Shown one piece after another: positions 1 through 7,040 of a stretch of 7,124 bases of DNA (within the stretch, counting starts at the first letter, position 1; each line of letters opens with the position of its first letter). The DNA lies in NCBI GenBank assembly GCA_030626465.1, contig DAOUOU010000143.1, positions 1 to 7,124 on the forward strand, in the 5' to 3' direction. The stretch is from Bacteroidales bacterium. GTDB taxonomy: Bacteria; Bacteroidota; Bacteroidia; Bacteroidales; UBA10428. The translations under genes and the position numbers were made by a program. The notes under the pieces are model-generated. The model was not told where the DNA came from. It ran no database searches and saw nothing but the letters and a program-made list of their open reading frames with translations.

Positions 1-900
1 AAACTCGGGTTGAGCGAAAACGTTATCATCGGAGTGGGTGCTTTTGATGCTCATCTGGGAGCTGTCGGGGCAGAGATCAGGCCATATTATCTTTGCAAGG
101 TAATGGGTACATCAACCTGTGATATGCTCACTGCTCCGGTTAATGATATTGGCGATCATCTGGTGCAGGGAATTTGCGGTCAGGTTGACGGATCGATTAT
201 ACCCGGAATGATAGGACTCGAGGCCGGGCAATCGGCTTTTGGCGATGTATATGCATGGTTTAAGGAATTACTGCTATGGCCGGTAGAGAATTTACTAAAA
301 CACTCCAAAGAACTTGATTCGACTACGCGAGACTTATTAATGCAAGATATTTCTGACCAGCTAATCCCGCAATTATCAGCAGAAGCAAGTAAACTCCCGA
401 TTGGGGAAACCAGCGAGCTGGCTCTTGACTGGCTGAACGGCAGGCGAACACCTGACGCAAACCAAAACCTCAAAGCTGCCATTGCCGGTCTCTCATTAGG
501 CTCAAATGCTCCCAGAGTTTTCAAAGCCCTGGTTGAAGCAACCGCTTTCGGTGCCAAAGCTATTGTTGAGAGGTTTATTCAGGAAGGTGTGAAAATTGAT
601 GGGATCATTGCTTTGGGTGGTGTAGCAAAAAAGTCTGATTATATCATGCAGGTAATGGCTGATGTTCTCAATAAACCCATCCTGGTAGCACGATCTGAGC
701 AGGCTTGTGCACTGGGTTCGGCAATGGCCGCTTCTGTGGCCGGTGGTGTGCATGAAAGTTTTGAAAGCGCTAAAAGCGCCATGGGAGGAGGATTTGAAAA
801 AGAGTATAAACCCAATCCGGCCAAGGCTGAAAAGTACCGGGAGATTTATAATAACTATCTCAAACTAGGAAACTTTATTGAAAAAGAACTAACCCATTAA
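1..900 (+). CDS. araB: Ribulokinase (AraB), C-terminal part, 5' end outside the window
   Basis: ATP-dependent phosphorylation of L-ribulose to L-ribulose 5-phosphate, the second step of cytoplasmic L-arabinose catabolism. The frame is open from base 1 and ends with TAA at 898-900, giving 299 codons, about half of a usual 560-residue ribulokinase. The TTG at 10 is not the start, because family similarity runs through it. Recognisable FGGY-kinase features, numbered by codon in the window: GAFDAHLGAVGA at about 13-24, whose Asp16 lines up with the catalytic base of FGGY kinases; GTSTCD at about 36-41 in the nucleotide-binding region; the ribulokinase-type stretch GICGQVDGS then GLEAGQSAFGDVYAWF at about 57-87; NGRRTP; and ALGGVAKKSDYIMQ near the C-terminus, the adenosine-binding part of the actin-like fold. 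This block resembles E. coli AraB closely, which separates it from xylulokinase and glycerol kinase. The downstream mutarotase begins 11 bases after the stop, so the two are probably co-transcribed. Confidence 0.95.
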   Translation, partial: KLGLSENVIIGVGAFDAHLGAVGAEIRPYYLCKVMGTSTCDMLTAPVNDIGDHLVQGICGQVDGSIIPGMIGLEAGQSAFGDVYAWFKELLLWPVENLLKHSKELDSTTRDLLMQDISDQLIPQLSAEASKLPIGETSELALDWLNGRRTPDANQNLKAAIAGLSLGSNAPRVFKALVEATAFGAKAIVERFIQEGVKIDGIIALGGVAKKSDYIMQVMADVLNKPILVARSEQACALGSAMAASVAGGVHESFESAKSAMGGGFEKEYKPNPAKAEKYREIYNNYLKLGNFIEKELTH

Positions 901-911
901 ATTATTGTACC

Positions 912-2048
912 ATGAAAAAACTGATTACGGCTGTGATTACAATCGCATGTTTTGCTTGTACCATGCAAAAACATGGCGACAAATCATTAACAGATATAAT
1001 AAAACCAGAAGCGTTTGACACAATTATTGACGGAAAGAAAGTCGCCCTGTACATACTGGAAAATAATAATGGAATCAAAGCGTATTTTACCAATTACGGA
1101 GCCCGTATTGTATCACTTCATACTCCTGATAAGGACGGGGATTTTAAAGACATAGTGCTTGGATTCGATAAGATTGATCCGTACATCGAAGAAAGTATGT
1201 ATCTGGGATGTATCGTTGGTCGCTTTGCTAATCGAATCAGCAAGGCAAAATTTACACTTGATGGTGAAGAGTACCACTTATCCAAAAATGATGGACTTAA
1301 TACATTGCATGGCGGAGAAAAGGGATTTGATAAAAGAGTATGGGATGCCGGGAAGGAAGGAAATACTTTAACTTTCTCTTATCTCTCTCCGGATGGTGAA
1401 GAAGGCTATCCTGGAAATCTTAAGGTTAAAAAATCCTATACACTCACAGACGACAATGAACTGAAAATTGCATACGAAGCTGAAACTGACAAAAGAACCG
1501 TGATAAACTTGTCGCACCACAGTTATTTCAATTTAAAAGGTGAGGGAGATACTACCATTCTGGATCATTTTCTTCAGATAAATGCTGATTATTATATTCC
1601 TGTTGACAATACGCTTATACCAACCGGTGAACTGCTTCCCGTTGCAGATACTCCGTTTGATTTCACAACAGCTAAGCAAATTGGTCGTGATATTGAAATA
1701 CCTGATATACAATTAACCTATGGCCTTGGATACGATCACAACTGGGTACTGAATAAAAACCCGGAAGATACACTCATATTTACTGTAAAATTATGGGAAG
1801 AATCATCGGGCCGTGTACTTGAGATCTATACCAGCGAACCAGGTATTCAATTTTACAGCGGGAATTTCATGGATGGCTCTGTGACAGGAAAATCGGGTAA
1901 ACTTTATAAATACAGAGCCGGTCTTGCCCTGGAGACACAACATTTCCCAGATTCGCCCAATCAACCGGATTTTCCTTCAACGGTACTCATTCCTGGTGAG
2001 AAATATATGCAACTGTGTGTATTGAAGTTCGATGTTACTGATAAGTGA
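912..2048 (+). CDS. galM: Aldose 1-epimerase (mutarotase), exported, probably a lipoprotein
   Basis: Interconverts alpha and beta anomers of aldoses; beside araB its natural substrate may be arabinose or arabinose-containing sugars. The protein has 378 residues, about 30 longer than cytoplasmic GalM because of an N-terminal export signal: Lys2-Lys3, a short hydrophobic core, then Cys13 and Cys16, either of which could be lipidated, though neither has a canonical lipobox. The mature domain (about 34-375) carries the family's active site: LHGG with His133, NLSHHSYFNL with His203 (general acid), GYDHNW with Asp275, and ALETQHFPDSPNQ with Glu341 (general base). FANRI at 105-109 and the C-terminal PGE at 361-363 are also typical. 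The start is ATG 912, with no Shine-Dalgarno sequence, as is usual in Bacteroidota. It follows araB by 11 bases, so it is likely in the same operon. The symbol mro is also used for this family. Export suggests a periplasmic or surface role, so that arabinose released by glycosidases is in the right anomer for uptake; that is inference. Confidence 0.92.
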   Translation: MKKLITAVITIACFACTMQKHGDKSLTDIIKPEAFDTIIDGKKVALYILENNNGIKAYFTNYGARIVSLHTPDKDGDFKDIVLGFDKIDPYIEESMYLGCIVGRFANRISKAKFTLDGEEYHLSKNDGLNTLHGGEKGFDKRVWDAGKEGNTLTFSYLSPDGEEGYPGNLKVKKSYTLTDDNELKIAYEAETDKRTVINLSHHSYFNLKGEGDTTILDHFLQINADYYIPVDNTLIPTGELLPVADTPFDFTTAKQIGRDIEIPDIQLTYGLGYDHNWVLNKNPEDTLIFTVKLWEESSGRVLEIYTSEPGIQFYSGNFMDGSVTGKSGKLYKYRAGLALETQHFPDSPNQPDFPSTVLIPGEKYMQLCVLKFDVTDK

Positions 2049-2070
2049 ATTCTGAAAATGATGCTAATGG

Positions 2071-2083
2071 CTTGAATTTCAAG
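2071..2083. promoter_or_regulatory. 13-base perfect inverted repeat upstream of araR, operator candidate
   Basis: CTTGAA and TTCAAG face each other around a single T, in the 88-base gap between the mutarotase stop and the araR start (ATG 2137). Its place, 53 bases before the start, suits an autoregulatory operator. I do not remember the published AraR consensus well enough to match it, and a 6-base arm can arise by chance in AT-rich DNA. I see no convincing Bacteroidota -7/-33 promoter (TAnnTTTG with an upstream TTTG) in this gap, although TTTTG occurs at 2112-2117. Confidence 0.22.
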
Positions 2084-2136
2084 GTGAGTTTCAAAAATAT
2101 TAAAACCTATTGTTTTGTTATAAACTTAACTGTCAG

Positions 2137-2820
2137 ATGCCTGTCTCGCAATACAAATATCCAAAGCAACATGTAGCAGTTGATTGTATTATATTTGGAT
2201 ACGAGGATGATAAACTGAAATTGCTCTTATCGCAAAGAAAGTTTGAGCCTGCGAAAGGAAAATGGTCTTTGATGGGAGGATGGGTAGCAGAAAATGAAAC
2301 TGTTGAAAAGGCAGCTGAACGTGTTTTATTCCAGATCACAGGATTGAAAGACATTTATCTTGAACAGGTTCATGTTTTCTCAAAACCCCAGCGAGACCCA
2401 GGAGGAAGAGTAATAAGTACCGCTTTTTATGCCATGATCAGAATAGATAAGCATGATAAAGATCTGGTTGAAGAGCATGGTGCAAGGTGGTGGAAATTTG
2501 ATAGGCAGCCTAATCTGATTTTTGATCACAATCAAATGGTTAAATATGCCCATGAAAAACTTAAGTTAAAAGCAAGTTATGAGTTGATTGGTGCTAATCT
2601 GTTGCCAGGTAAGTTTACAATCCTCCAACTGCGAACACTATACCAGGCAATCTTTCAACGTCAGATTGATCCGGGAAATTTCAGAAAAAAAATATTCTCC
2701 CTAAAAGTTCTTGAACGATTGAATGATAAGAATACTAGCGATTCCAAAAAAGGAGCCTATTACTATCAGTTCAGGAAGTATACGGAAGAATTGGTAAATG
2801 AGCGAATCGTAAAACTATAA
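2137..2820 (+). CDS. araR: Nudix-fold transcriptional regulator, AraR type (L-arabinose repressor)
   Basis: Predicted DNA-binding regulator of arabinose genes, related to NrtR: an N-terminal Nudix domain senses the ligand and a C-terminal winged helix binds DNA. I start it at ATG 2137 (227 residues), where similarity begins (QYKYPKQHVAVDCIIFGY). A TTG at 2110 would add nine unconvincing residues. The Nudix box spans Gly48 to Leu70. It keeps Gly48, Glu54 and Arg62, but the catalytic REUxEE core reads R-V-L-F-Q-I, so all three metal-binding glutamates are lost and hydrolase activity is unlikely. The segment GKFTILQLRTLYQAIF followed by DPGNFRKKIF (about 158-187) is the typical helix-turn-helix entry of NrtR-like regulators. 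Established knowledge: Nudix-type AraR controls arabinose utilisation in Bacteroides thetaiotaomicron and responds to L-arabinose. Placement right after araB and a mutarotase supports the same role here. The 88-base gap before it leaves room for its own promoter. Confidence 0.86.
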   Translation: MPVSQYKYPKQHVAVDCIIFGYEDDKLKLLLSQRKFEPAKGKWSLMGGWVAENETVEKAAERVLFQITGLKDIYLEQVHVFSKPQRDPGGRVISTAFYAMIRIDKHDKDLVEEHGARWWKFDRQPNLIFDHNQMVKYAHEKLKLKASYELIGANLLPGKFTILQLRTLYQAIFQRQIDPGNFRKKIFSLKVLERLNDKNTSDSKKGAYYYQFRKYTEELVNERIVKL

Positions 2821-2825
2821 TACCA

Positions 2826-2846
2826 AAGCCGCATTACACCCGGCTT
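2826..2846 (+). terminator. Possible weak terminator hairpin after araR
   Basis: AAGCCG (2826-2831) pairs with CGGCTT (2841-2846) across a 9-base loop, starting 5 bases after the araR stop. The stem is only six pairs, and the nearest T-run (2858-2861) lies about 11 bases downstream instead of directly after the stem, so it is an imperfect intrinsic terminator. The location at the end of the ara genes is the main argument. Confidence 0.3.
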
Positions 2847-2948
2847 GATTCATAGCCTTTTATAATAATCAGAGATATGTTTGCCATACCACTTGGTCTG
2901 CGTACTGACATTGTCTTTGGATCAGTAGTACCCGCTGCCTTTGATCTG

Positions 2949-2966
2949 ATATTTGGATTCAAATAT
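2949..2966. promoter_or_regulatory. 18-base AT-rich palindrome, operator candidate
   Basis: ATATTTG and CAAATAT are perfect inverted arms around GATT, about 138 bases upstream of the GH5 start. Seven-base arms with a short spacer fit a dimeric repressor site or a small hairpin. It overlaps the unconvincing small ORF. The AT-rich composition makes a chance origin possible, and no partner protein can be assigned. Confidence 0.25.
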
Positions 2967-3072
2967 ATTATTCAGTAATTTTAACCCATAATGCCTGAAA
3001 ACTCCTGCCAAACAGGAATCAATCTACCTCCTGATACATCTTTATCTTATAAAATTGAAATTCTAATAGCTG

Positions 3073-3084
3073 ATCTATTTAGAT
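3073..3084. promoter_or_regulatory. 12-base palindrome just upstream of the GH5 start
   Basis: ATCTA and TAGAT are inverted arms around TT, ending 19 bases before ATG 3104. It could be a protein binding site overlapping the promoter or leader of the glycosidase gene. The arms are only five bases, so this is weak on sequence alone. Confidence 0.17.
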
Positions 3085-3103
3085 TAAGAAATAATAATTG
3101 AAT

Positions 3104-5827
3104 ATGGTTTATATAAAGAAATTGAAACAAGTATTGTTGATTTTCCTCTTGCAATGTTGTCTGCACCTTTATACTTCGGCACAAGGATATTTGCATACCG
3201 AAGGCAAAGATATTGTGAATGGTGAAGGTACCGAAGTGTTTCTCAGGGGTATTGGTCTGGGAGGATGGATGCTACAGGAAGGTTATATGCTTGAAACTTC
3301 AGGCTTTGCCAATGCTCAACATGAGATAAGAGCTGCCATAGAGGAACTGATCGGTGTGGAAAATACCGATACATTTTACACAGCATGGCTTGCCAATCAT
3401 GTTCGCCGGATCGACATAGATTCACTGGCTCGATGGGGCTTTAATTCTGTCAGACTCGCCATGCACTATAATCTTTTCTCACCGCAGGAGTTACCAGTTG
3501 GCCAATACATTGAAACAGGATTTGAAATGGTTGATAGTTTGCTTGCCTGGTGCAAAGCCAATGAAATGTACCTTATCCTCGATATGCATGCGGCTCCGGG
3601 TGGACAGGGCGATGATGCGGCCATATGCGATTATGATCCGGCAAAGCCATCTCTTTGGGAATCGGAAGAGAATAAAATCCGAACTGCAGATCTTTGGAAA
3701 ACGCTTGCAGCCAGATATGCCGACGAACAATGGATGGGAGGGTACGATCTTATCAATGAAACAAAATGGCCCGCTCTTTCCGATAACAATAACCGGGACC
3801 TCTGGGATCTGATGATCCGGATAACCGATTCCATACGAACTGTAGATACAAACCACCTGGTGATAACCGAGGGCAACTGGTGGGCTAATGATTACACCGG
3901 TTTTCCCGGACCATGGGATGATAATCTGGTGATCAGCTTCCATAAATACTGGAATACGAACAATACAGGCTCTATTCAGTGGATGCTTGATATGCGGAAC
4001 CAGTATAACGTTCCCCTTTGGCTCGGGGAAACAGGTGAAAACTCCAATGTCTGGTTTACTGAGCTTATTGAACTTATGGAAGAGCATAACATTGGCTATG
4101 CCTTTTGGCCGGAAAAAAAGATCAGCTCTGTAGTAGGTCCTGTAACCGTAATCAAGACTGATGAATACCAACAACTGCTCGACTACTGGAATAACCCTCA
4201 GCAATATCCTGTACCATCGGTAGAATTTGCCAAAGGAGCTCTTATGGAAATGACAGAAAACTTAAAACTTGAGAATTGTCGTATTAACCGCGATGTTATA
4301 GATGCTTATACCAGGCAGGTAAATAATTTTAATTCTGTTCCGTTTACAGAGTTATTGCTGCCCGGTATAATTCATGCAACAGATTTTGATATGGGAAGAC
4401 AGGGAGCAGCTTATTACGACGAGGATTACCAGAGAATCAGCGATGGTGGAACATGGAACAATGGCTGGTCTTACAGGAATGATGGCGTGGATATAGAAGC
4501 TTGTAATGATACTGTTAACAGCAACGGCTTTAACGTTGGGTGGACAGCCCCTGGCGAATGGATAAGGTATACAGTAGATATCGATTCAATGGCAGCATAT
4601 AAGCTCACGTTGCGATATGCCGGTCAGAATGAACTTACTCAAATTCATTTCGAATTGGATAGTGTAGACATTACAGGATTAATAGATATTCCTTCTACGG
4701 GTGCCTGGGTAAACTGGGATTCACTTTCTGTTGAGAATATTATCCTTCCGAAAGGTGTGCACTCTTTAATGCTTTATACAGATCATGGGGGTTGTAATCT
4801 GAGTTATTTTGCATTTGATGATCCGGAGTTAGCGAGCGGAATAGAATTTAAGGCTGTATCAGCCATTACTGACAAAACCGGTTATAAGATATTTCTTACT
4901 TTAAATAAGGATGTCGTCTTACCAATGGCGGCTGAAGTTACAGATTTCGCAGTGGTAGCAAATGGAGAACATTCGAATATTGAAGAACTTGCATTAAGTC
5001 CTATTGCTGATAAGATAATTGAAATAAGCCTTGAGAACAAGGTATCATATGATGATGCAATTACTTTGTCTTACTCAGGAACTTCCATAGAAAATGCTGA
5101 TTTGCAAATACTGGAGAGCTTTAACCTTCTGTTTGTTAAAAATAATCTTCCGGCAAGGCATTCTATTCCCGGAAAAATAGAAGCCGAGGACTATTATGAT
5201 CAATCCGGAATTAGCACTGAAACAACCACCGATGCAGGAGGAGGAATAAACATTGGTTATACGGATGCCGGCGACTACCTTGATTATCTTGTTGATATTC
5301 AAGGCAGTCAATCCTATCAGGTTTCGTTCAGAGTAGCATCTCTTAATCAACAAGGATCAGTCGAGCTTCAGCTTTTTGATGAAGAAAACAACAAAACTAC
5401 ACTTGGAACATATTTGATGCCTGTCACCGGAGGATGGCAGGTTTGGCAAACAATAAACCGATCAATAGTTTTGCCGGAAGGACAATACAGGTTGCGTGTT
5501 TACATCAAAGCGGCCGGATTCAATTTAAACTGGCTGAATTTCAGTATTCCTTCTTCTTTGGCTTCCTTACACTTAGATAGTCATGTTCAGCTCTTTCCTA
5601 ATCCATGCAACTCACAGATCAACCTTCTATTGAATCCAGATGAAATGCACAGGTCTACTGTGAGTATTTTAGATCTTTCCGGGAAAATGTTAGCCATGCA
5701 CAAAATTATTTCTGAATCTCAGGGCCATCACACCTTCGATGTAGGCGACTTATCTGAAGGAATTTATTTTATGAATATAGCAGGGGATAAGTGTACCGTA
5801 GTACGTAAATTTTTGATTATCAAATAA
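3104..5827 (+). CDS. Secreted GH5 glycoside hydrolase with two CBM6-like modules and a T9SS sorting tail
   Basis: An exported beta-glycanase of the cellulase (GH5) family; the exact substrate (beta-glucan, xylan or mannan) and subfamily cannot be fixed by eye. I start it at ATG 3104 (907 residues); the TTG two codons earlier is less likely. Domains: Sec signal peptide 1-26 (KKLK, hydrophobic run, cleavage after TSA); GH5 barrel about 32-370; CBM6-like module about 422-572 (YRNDGVDIEAC, NVGWTAPGEWIRYTV); an Ig-like/SwmB-like linker about 578-682; second CBM6 about 687-815 (GKIEAEDYYDQSG, NIGYTDAGDYLDYLVDI); T9SS type A sorting domain about 826-907 (LFPNP, ILDLSGKML, EGIYFMNI, ending KFLIIK). 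GH5 residues visible: Arg117, His162 in LDMHAAPGGQ, acid/base Glu219 in INETKW, His280/Tyr282 in SFHKYW, nucleophile probably Glu309 in WLGETGE, Trp335. The residue after the acid/base Asn-Glu is Thr where Pro is usual. The tail implies export by T9SS and anchoring to, or release from, the outer membrane. It follows the ara genes on the same strand after 283 bases, probably as its own transcript. Confidence 0.9.
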   Translation: MVYIKKLKQVLLIFLLQCCLHLYTSAQGYLHTEGKDIVNGEGTEVFLRGIGLGGWMLQEGYMLETSGFANAQHEIRAAIEELIGVENTDTFYTAWLANHVRRIDIDSLARWGFNSVRLAMHYNLFSPQELPVGQYIETGFEMVDSLLAWCKANEMYLILDMHAAPGGQGDDAAICDYDPAKPSLWESEENKIRTADLWKTLAARYADEQWMGGYDLINETKWPALSDNNNRDLWDLMIRITDSIRTVDTNHLVITEGNWWANDYTGFPGPWDDNLVISFHKYWNTNNTGSIQWMLDMRNQYNVPLWLGETGENSNVWFTELIELMEEHNIGYAFWPEKKISSVVGPVTVIKTDEYQQLLDYWNNPQQYPVPSVEFAKGALMEMTENLKLENCRINRDVIDAYTRQVNNFNSVPFTELLLPGIIHATDFDMGRQGAAYYDEDYQRISDGGTWNNGWSYRNDGVDIEACNDTVNSNGFNVGWTAPGEWIRYTVDIDSMAAYKLTLRYAGQNELTQIHFELDSVDITGLIDIPSTGAWVNWDSLSVENIILPKGVHSLMLYTDHGGCNLSYFAFDDPELASGIEFKAVSAITDKTGYKIFLTLNKDVVLPMAAEVTDFAVVANGEHSNIEELALSPIADKIIEISLENKVSYDDAITLSYSGTSIENADLQILESFNLLFVKNNLPARHSIPGKIEAEDYYDQSGISTETTTDAGGGINIGYTDAGDYLDYLVDIQGSQSYQVSFRVASLNQQGSVELQLFDEENNKTTLGTYLMPVTGGWQVWQTINRSIVLPEGQYRLRVYIKAAGFNLNWLNFSIPSSLASLHLDSHVQLFPNPCNSQINLLLNPDEMHRSTVSILDLSGKMLAMHKIISESQGHHTFDVGDLSEGIYFMNIAGDKCTVVRKFLIIK

Positions 5828-5899
5828 TAACAATAGTAATAATCCTTAACTTCTACTATTATTATACAGCCATGCTTAAAACATGGATCATACAGCTTA
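5828..5899. terminator. Convergent intergenic gap with AT-rich inverted repeats, possible bidirectional terminator
   Basis: Seventy-two bases separate two converging genes. They contain AATAGT facing ACTATT (from 5833 and 5855), with four more pairs beyond one mismatch and a 17-base loop, followed by CCATG/CATGG (5870-5886) around CTTAAAA. The second hairpin is bracketed by a direct repeat of ATACAGC (5864-5870 and 5890-5896). The stems are AT-rich and weak, so the call as a terminator rests mostly on position. Confidence 0.3.
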
Positions 5900-7039
5900 T
5901 CATTCCGATAGCCTTTTCCATTTGTCAGTCCTAAAGGGTGAAGTTGGCAAGCCTGCACCATTAAAGAGATTGGGTTGAGCAATTGCACTCCATCCAAACC
6001 GTACTGCAGCAGGATTACTGACATTTTCAGAGGTAACAACCACAGTATTATTAACAATTTCAGCACTCGCAGGATAATATTTTTGATCAGAGCCTGCAAT
6101 TTCAAAATGTGTAAGTGGTCCATTCTTAGCCAGGAGCCCTGATTCAATATGACTGAAATGGATTATAATCTTATTTCCATCAATCATACAGGAGTCGTAC
6201 AGAGGACCGGAATAAACCAGTGAATCAAATCCATAATCCCTGGCAAGTGCCCATAAAGCAAGTCGTTTACCAACATCTTGTTTATTTCCCGGATGAATAG
6301 TTGTCAAACTGCCGATATCTGTTGTTACCACCATACCTGTATTTGGGATACTCATGGTTAATAATTGTGCTTCTCGCAATTCCGCTGCCGAGCTTGGCAC
6401 TTCTTCTTCATACTCCCATGGTGCAATCTGAACATAGTAAAAAGGAAAATCACCCTGGTTCCATTCTTTGCGCCAACATTCAATCATAACCGGAAACAAT
6501 GTCCTGTATTCGAAACCTCTTCCCACGTTGGATTCACCCTGATCCCATATAACACCCATAATGGTAAAGGGAATGATGGGATTGATCATGGCATTAAACA
6601 ATAAAGAAGGAGTGTTTTGATTCATTGCCATAAACAATTCAGGCCTGTTAAGGTATGTTTTCTCCTTATCGTAAAAATGGATCTTATTATTTATCAGTTC
6701 AGCCACCGGCATAAATTTCCACTCTCCATTTAGTACAACATGTTCCCTGGTCTTACTTCCTGTTATTGATACATCGGAAGAACTGTAAATTCCTCCCCCA
6801 CCCATATTGTCAATAACAAATACGGTCAATAGATTTCGATCAGGATTCAAAATATTCGACGGAATTTCATATGTTCTATCCTTATTCCAGAATCCCGTTA
6901 TTAAAATCTCTCCAATCTTCTTCCCGTTTATATAAGCAATATCCATATCATCGACAGGACCCAGATGCAGTACCAGACCATCATCTGCATAAGAAGAAGG
7001 AATACTGAATTCTTTCCTGAAACACACTATTCCACTTAA
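5900..7039 (-). CDS. Sialate O-acetylesterase family esterase (SASA/DUF303, SGNH fold), C-terminal part; N-terminal half missing
   Basis: Carbohydrate acetylesterase, probably removing acetyl groups from polysaccharides or sialic acid in the periplasm or outside. About 379 residues are present, where the long form of the family has roughly 630-700. Residue 1 is the Leu encoded at 7037-7039. Order: end of the inserted jelly-roll (GIVCFRKEFSIP, LHLGPVDDMDIAYINGKKIG, FWNKDRTYEIPSNIL, about 1-95), then the second half of the esterase domain: PSLLFNAMINPIIPFTIMGV, WDQGESN (165-171; Tyr is usual where Asp stands), YRTLFPVMIECWRKEW, GDFPFYYVQIAP, AELREAQLLTMSIPNTG, TTDIG, and TIHPGNKQDVGKRLALWAL with the likely catalytic His249. 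An Asp is common two residues before that His; here it is Thr. The nucleophile Ser (GQSNM block) lies in the missing half. The frame meets a stop at 7055-7057 and similarity ends near 7039, so no native start exists here; GTG 7027 is not a credible start. It converges on the GH5 gene, as expected in a hemicellulose locus. Confidence 0.85.
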   Translation of the reverse strand, partial: LSGIVCFRKEFSIPSSYADDGLVLHLGPVDDMDIAYINGKKIGEILITGFWNKDRTYEIPSNILNPDRNLLTVFVIDNMGGGGIYSSSDVSITGSKTREHVVLNGEWKFMPVAELINNKIHFYDKEKTYLNRPELFMAMNQNTPSLLFNAMINPIIPFTIMGVIWDQGESNVGRGFEYRTLFPVMIECWRKEWNQGDFPFYYVQIAPWEYEEEVPSSAAELREAQLLTMSIPNTGMVVTTDIGSLTTIHPGNKQDVGKRLALWALARDYGFDSLVYSGPLYDSCMIDGNKIIIHFSHIESGLLAKNGPLTHFEIAGSDQKYYPASAEIVNNTVVVTSENVSNPAAVRFGWSAIAQPNLFNGAGLPTSPFRTDKWKRLSE

Positions 7040-7040
7040 A

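Larger units (their letters stand above)
2821..3103. other. Intergenic region between araR and the GH5 gene
   Basis: A 283-base stretch with no convincing gene. It holds the weak hairpin at 2826-2846, a 33-codon ATG-initiated ORF at 2877-2978 (hydrophobic, beginning MFAIPLGLRTDI, with no recognised family and no clear ribosome binding site), an 18-base palindrome at 2949-2966, a 5-base-arm hairpin at 3003-3017 (TCCTG/CAGGA) and a 12-base palindrome at 3073-3084. The promoter of the large GH5 gene should lie here, but I cannot point to a clear Bacteroidota -7/-33 pair. Confidence 0.5.

Noticed and set aside
10..12. TTG as the start of a 296-residue kinase
   Set aside because: Ribulokinase similarity continues through this codon from base 1, and the gene is simply cut by the window edge.
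2110..2136. TTG start giving araR nine extra residues
   Set aside because: ATG 2137 fits the family N-terminus; the extra residues look non-coding.
2877..2978. 33-codon ORF as a real small gene
   Set aside because: No ribosome binding site, no family recognised, and length within chance; kept only as a low-interest finding.
3491..4204. 237-codon open frame on the minus strand inside the GH5 gene
   Set aside because: It lies wholly inside a clearly coding GH5 catalytic domain and shows no recognisable motif; it is a shadow frame.
5828..5899. Direct repeat ATACAGC around a hairpin as a recombination or attachment site
   Set aside because: Seven bases with 19 bases between copies, in AT-rich DNA between converging genes, and no recombinase nearby; a terminator region is the simpler reading.
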